Of a stretch of 16,593 nt of DNA, positions 14,712 to 16,593 are shown piece by piece (position 1 is the stretch's first letter; the number at the start of each line of letters is the position of its first letter). Source of the DNA: Clostridium sp. CAG:590 (GTDB lineage Bacteria; Bacillota; Clostridia; Lachnospirales; Lachnospiraceae). The stretch is from assembly GCA_000431135.1 (NCBI GenBank), contig HF987791.1, forward strand, positions 1 through 16,593. The letters run 5' to 3'. Under the pieces are notes generated by a model. The model worked only from the letters and a program-made list of their open reading frames with translations, was not told where the DNA came from and made no database searches. Position numbers and translations under genes: made by a program.

Positions 14712-15125
14712 ATGAATACGTTTTCTTTAAAAATTATTGCCTGTGACAAGGTGTTTTATGATGGTCCCTGTGAATTACTTGTATTTCCTGGCTACGATGG
14801 TGAGATGGCCATTATGGCTCATCATGAGAGAATGACAACAAGTACCAATATCGGAGAGATTCATTTTCGTACACCGGATGGTGAGAATCATGTAGCAATT
14901 ACGTCGGATGGTTTGCTGAAAGTAAAGGATAATACCGTAGAGTTGTTTGTGTTCTCAGCTGAGAAGCCGGAAGAGATCGATGCATTCCGTGCACAGGAAG
15001 CGAAAGAACGTGCACAGGAACAGTTGCAGCAGAAACAGAGTATCATGGAGTACCATGTATCCCGTGCATCACTTGCCAGGGCCATGGCAAGACTTCGCGG
15101 ATATGATAAATATAACACAAAATAA
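14712..15125 (+). CDS. atpC: F0F1 ATP synthase subunit epsilon
   Basis: The 137-residue protein has an N-terminal beta-sandwich (about 1-85, including V-F-P-G-Y-D-G-E-M-A) and a two-helix C-terminal domain (about 88-132). It sits at the foot of gamma on the c-ring and in many bacteria inhibits ATP hydrolysis. The usual 'I/L-D-x-x-R-A' ATP-binding motif of Bacillus epsilon appears here as Y-H-V-S-R-A, without the Asp, so ATP sensing is doubtful. The second helix ends A-R-A-M-A-R-L-R-G. AGGAAGGTG (14697-14705) is the ribosome site. It is the last gene of the operon and is followed within 10 nt by a strong terminator. Confidence 0.95.
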   Translation: MNTFSLKIIACDKVFYDGPCELLVFPGYDGEMAIMAHHERMTTSTNIGEIHFRTPDGENHVAITSDGLLKVKDNTVELFVFSAEKPEEIDAFRAQEAKERAQEQLQQKQSIMEYHVSRASLARAMARLRGYDKYNTK

Positions 15126-15131
15126 TAGGAC

Positions 15132-15168
15132 AAAGAGATTGGTAAGGAATTATCAGTCTCTTTTATTT
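15132..15168 (+). terminator. Rho-independent terminator of the atp operon
   Basis: A 14-bp stem (15132-15145 with 15150-15163, two G-U pairs) closes on a GGAA tetraloop and is followed by TATTT. It begins 6 nt after the atpC stop. The stem is AT-rich at both ends and the U tract is interrupted by one A, so partial read-through into the glycosylase gene is possible. Confidence 0.85.
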
Positions 15169-15205
15169 ATGAAGCCACTTGTTTGTGATCATAAAGGAGA
15201 AGAAT

Positions 15206-15697
15206 ATGTTACAGCATGTAGAACATGGATTTGGACCGGTTTATGATAAAGAATCCTGTATATTAATATTAGGGAGTTTCCCGTCGGTGAAGTCGAGAGA
15301 GCAGGCATTTTATTATGGACATCCGCAGAACCGTTTCTGGAAGGTGTTAGCGGCACTGGCAGGGACAGAAGTTCCCCAGACGATAGAAGAGAAGAAGGGG
15401 TGGCTGCATTTACACCATATTGCAGTGTATGATGTGATTGAGGAATGTGATATTGAAGGTTCTAGTGACAGCAGCATACGCAACGTAACACCTGCGGATA
15501 TCCGTACGATTATTACGCAGTCCAATATAAGCCATATTTTTACGAATGGTAAATTAGCAGGAAAATTATATCGCCGGTATCAGGCAAAGACGTGTGATCT
15601 GCCGATGACGGAACTGCCTTCGACAAGTCCGGCAAATGCGGCATATTCATTAGATAAACTGATTGCAGTATGGCAGGATATCAAGGTTTATTTATAA
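15206..15697 (+). CDS. Hypoxanthine-DNA glycosylase-like protein (UDG superfamily, family 6)
   Basis: The 163-residue protein has the two motifs of the family annotated as DNA-deoxyinosine (hypoxanthine) glycosylase. Motif 1 is L-G-S-F-P-S (22-27), followed by Y-Y-G-H-P-Q-N-R-F-W (36-45) with the conserved Asn (N42). Motif 2 is L-P-S-T-S-P-A-N-A (137-145). It should remove hypoxanthine, the product of adenine deamination, from DNA to start base-excision repair. Other UDG-superfamily activities cannot be excluded from sequence. ATG 15206 has AAAGGAG (15193-15199) 6 nt upstream; a TTG nine codons earlier has no such site. The gene lies 37 nt after the atp terminator and no promoter of its own is clear, so it may depend on read-through or on a weak promoter within the terminator region. 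It has its own terminator. Confidence 0.85.
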   Translation: MLQHVEHGFGPVYDKESCILILGSFPSVKSREQAFYYGHPQNRFWKVLAALAGTEVPQTIEEKKGWLHLHHIAVYDVIEECDIEGSSDSSIRNVTPADIRTIITQSNISHIFTNGKLAGKLYRRYQAKTCDLPMTELPSTSPANAAYSLDKLIAVWQDIKVYL

Positions 15698-15730
15698 TTT
15701 AACATATAAGTGATGTAATGTAGACGGAAG

Positions 15731-15769
15731 ATCCGGAATAGAGTATAAGATTCTGTTCCGGATTATTTT
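15731..15769 (+). terminator. Rho-independent terminator after the glycosylase gene
   Basis: ATCCGGAATAGA (15731-15742) pairs with TCTGTTCCGGAT (15752-15763) through one G-U, around a 9-nt loop, and is followed by TATTTT. It ends transcription 34 nt after the stop and separates the glycosylase from the SPFH gene promoter. Confidence 0.85.
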
Positions 15770-15819
15770 ACTTTACGGGCATAAAAGAGTTGCGAACGGT
15801 GATTTGTTTTAAAAACATA

Positions 15820-15847
15820 TTGACATTTTAATATAAAGTGATATCAT
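15820..15847 (+). promoter_or_regulatory. Strong sigma-A promoter of the SPFH gene
   Basis: A perfect -35 TTGACA (15820-15825) is followed after 16 bp by TATCAT (15842-15847, five of six). Transcription should begin near 15854, giving a leader of about 48 nt. The -10 overlaps the first of two operator-like octamers, which points to repression. Confidence 0.75.
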
Positions 15848-15857
15848 GATGATATCA
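15839..15857. promoter_or_regulatory. Two TGATATCA palindromes 11 bp apart, candidate operator
   Basis: TGATATCA occurs at 15839-15846 and 15850-15857, separated by TGA. Each copy is a perfect palindrome and the copies are 11 bp apart, one helical turn, on the -10 element and expected start site. This is the layout for two dimers binding side by side on one face of DNA. The regulator is not in the window. Confidence 0.65.
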
Positions 15858-15886
15858 AATAGAAATGCGTTGCGATGCATTTGGTG

Positions 15887-15893
15887 AAGGAGG
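15887..15893 (+). promoter_or_regulatory. Ribosome binding site of the SPFH gene
   Basis: AAGGAGG lies 8 nt before ATG at 15902 and fixes that start. A weak stem (AAATGC 15863-15868 with GCATTT 15877-15882) lies just upstream. Confidence 0.8.
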
Positions 15894-15901
15894 TTTTTGA
15901 A

Positions 15902-16593
15902 ATGGAAGAGAAGATTTATACAGGGAAAAAGAATGGTATGGCAATGTTGCTTGGTTGTCTGGCGTTATATGCGATTGCGATTGCGGGAATTATCATTACG
16001 GCAATCAGCTATGACAGAGTGCATATCACACCCGTGTTAGTATTGATGGTATTATGTATCGTCTATGCTGCAATTGGCTGGATTCCTTTCCTTGGACTTA
16101 AGGTGTTGAAGCCACAGGAAGCGTTGGTACTTACGTTGTTTGGTAATTATGTGGGCACGATCCGGGAGGCAGGATTTTACTTTGTGAATCCGTTCTGTAC
16201 GGCAGTGAATCCGGCAGCAGCAACGAAGTTAGCCCAGAGTGGAGATGCCCTTTCGAATAGTGGAGCATCCGTTAATATTTCTGCGGATGGAGCATCCGTT
16301 TCGATTGAAGGGATTGGCAAGAAGATTTCGCTGAAAGCAATGACACTCAATAACGGAAGACAGAAGATCAACGATTGTCTTGGTAATCCGGTTGAGATCG
16401 GAATTGCGGTTATCTGGAAAGTGACCGATACAGCGAAGGCAGTCTTTAATGTAGATAATTATAAGGAATATCTGTCTTTGCAGTGTGACAGTGCCCTTCG
16501 TAACATTGTCCGCATTTATCCATATGATGTGGCGGCCAATGTAGATACAACAGGGGATGGTCAGGCAGATGAAGGAAGCCTGCGTGGTTCAGC
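15902..16593 (+). CDS. SPFH (stomatin/prohibitin-like) membrane protein, 5' part
   Basis: The first 230 codons are present and the gene runs off the window. Two TM helices (about 12-34 and 44-64) are followed by an SPFH/band-7 domain, recognised by K-P-Q-E-A-L-V-L-T-L-F-G-N-Y-V-G-T-I (70-87), G-F-Y-F-V-N-P-F (91-98), G-N-P-V-E-I-G (161-167), I-W-K-V-T-D-T-A-K-A-V-F (171-182) and A-L-R-N-I-V-R-I-Y-P-Y-D (198-209). SPFH proteins form ring or cage assemblies that organise membrane microdomains; the specific role here is unknown. Between the P-F at 97-98 and K-I-S-L-K (141-145) lies a Gly/Ala/Ser-rich stretch (about 99-140) that is longer than in the relatives I know. It includes an internal repeat. 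The gene has its own strong promoter and operator-like repeat. Confidence 0.9.
   Translation, partial: MEEKIYTGKKNGMAMLLGCLALYAIAIAGIIITAISYDRVHITPVLVLMVLCIVYAAIGWIPFLGLKVLKPQEALVLTLFGNYVGTIREAGFYFVNPFCTAVNPAAATKLAQSGDALSNSGASVNISADGASVSIEGIGKKISLKAMTLNNGRQKINDCLGNPVEIGIAVIWKVTDTAKAVFNVDNYKEYLSLQCDSALRNIVRIYPYDVAANVDTTGDGQADEGSLRGS
16262..16300 (+). repeat. 12-bp direct repeat with 27-bp period inside the SPFH gene
   Basis: GGAGCATCCGTT occurs at 16262-16273 and 16289-16300. The 27-bp period is nine codons and gives G-A-S-V-N-I-S-A-D followed by G-A-S-V-S-I-E-G. This suggests a small in-frame duplication in a loop of the SPFH protein. Confidence 0.75.

Noticed and set aside
15865..15900. An 11-codon frame in the SPFH leader ending just before the start codon
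   Set aside because: It has no ribosome site and itself runs across the strong AAGGAGG of the SPFH gene, so translation is unlikely.
1..16593. CRISPR arrays, tRNA or rRNA genes, insertion sequences, attachment sites
   Set aside because: No spaced repeat series, cloverleaf-like segment, transposase or integrase coding sequence, or long terminal inverted repeats were seen on either strand.

Overview
The window reads as chromosomal DNA of a low-to-moderate GC Firmicute, most likely a Lachnospiraceae-type gut clostridium. The basis is strong AGGAGG-type ribosome binding sites, occasional TTG and GTG starts, clostridial-looking protein sequences and the classical atpBEFHAGDC order. The species cannot be named from the sequence alone. 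No rRNA, tRNA, CRISPR array, insertion sequence or phage gene was seen.

Region 1 (1-6547, + strand) is a MoxR-type operon. It holds the 3' end of an unrecognised gene, a MoxR AAA+ ATPase, a DUF58 protein and a 1443-residue membrane protein with three von Willebrand A (VWA) domains. In many bacteria the last is two separate proteins: a BatA-like VWA protein, and a VWA / glutamine-amidotransferase-like / VWA protein. The expected system is an AAA+ chaperone-like machine acting with VWA partners at the membrane.

Region 2 (6548-8801) holds a six-TM diguanylate cyclase (GGEE motif with an intact I-site) and a convergent LysR-type regulator, which share a terminator hairpin. The cyclase leader carries a possible 9-codon minicistron, a 12-bp palindrome and a TTG start. 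The lysR gene is divergent from the ATP synthase operon. A perfect 17-bp dyad lies midway between the two genes, which is a plausible LysR operator.

Region 3 (8802-15168) is the F-type ATP synthase operon: atpB, atpE, atpF, a single gene fusing delta (atpH) to alpha (atpA), atpG, atpD and atpC, closed by a strong terminator. The delta-alpha fusion is the most unusual item in the window. Standard F1 has three alpha subunits but one delta, no internal start with a good ribosome binding site is visible, and the delta part is short at its N-terminus. The c subunit lacks the usual sodium ligands, which suggests proton coupling.

Region 4 (15169-16593) holds a family 6 (hypoxanthine-DNA glycosylase-like) DNA repair enzyme with its own terminator. 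It is followed by the 5' part of an SPFH (stomatin/prohibitin-like) membrane protein. The SPFH promoter is near-consensus, and its -10 element overlaps two copies of a palindromic octamer spaced exactly 11 bp apart.
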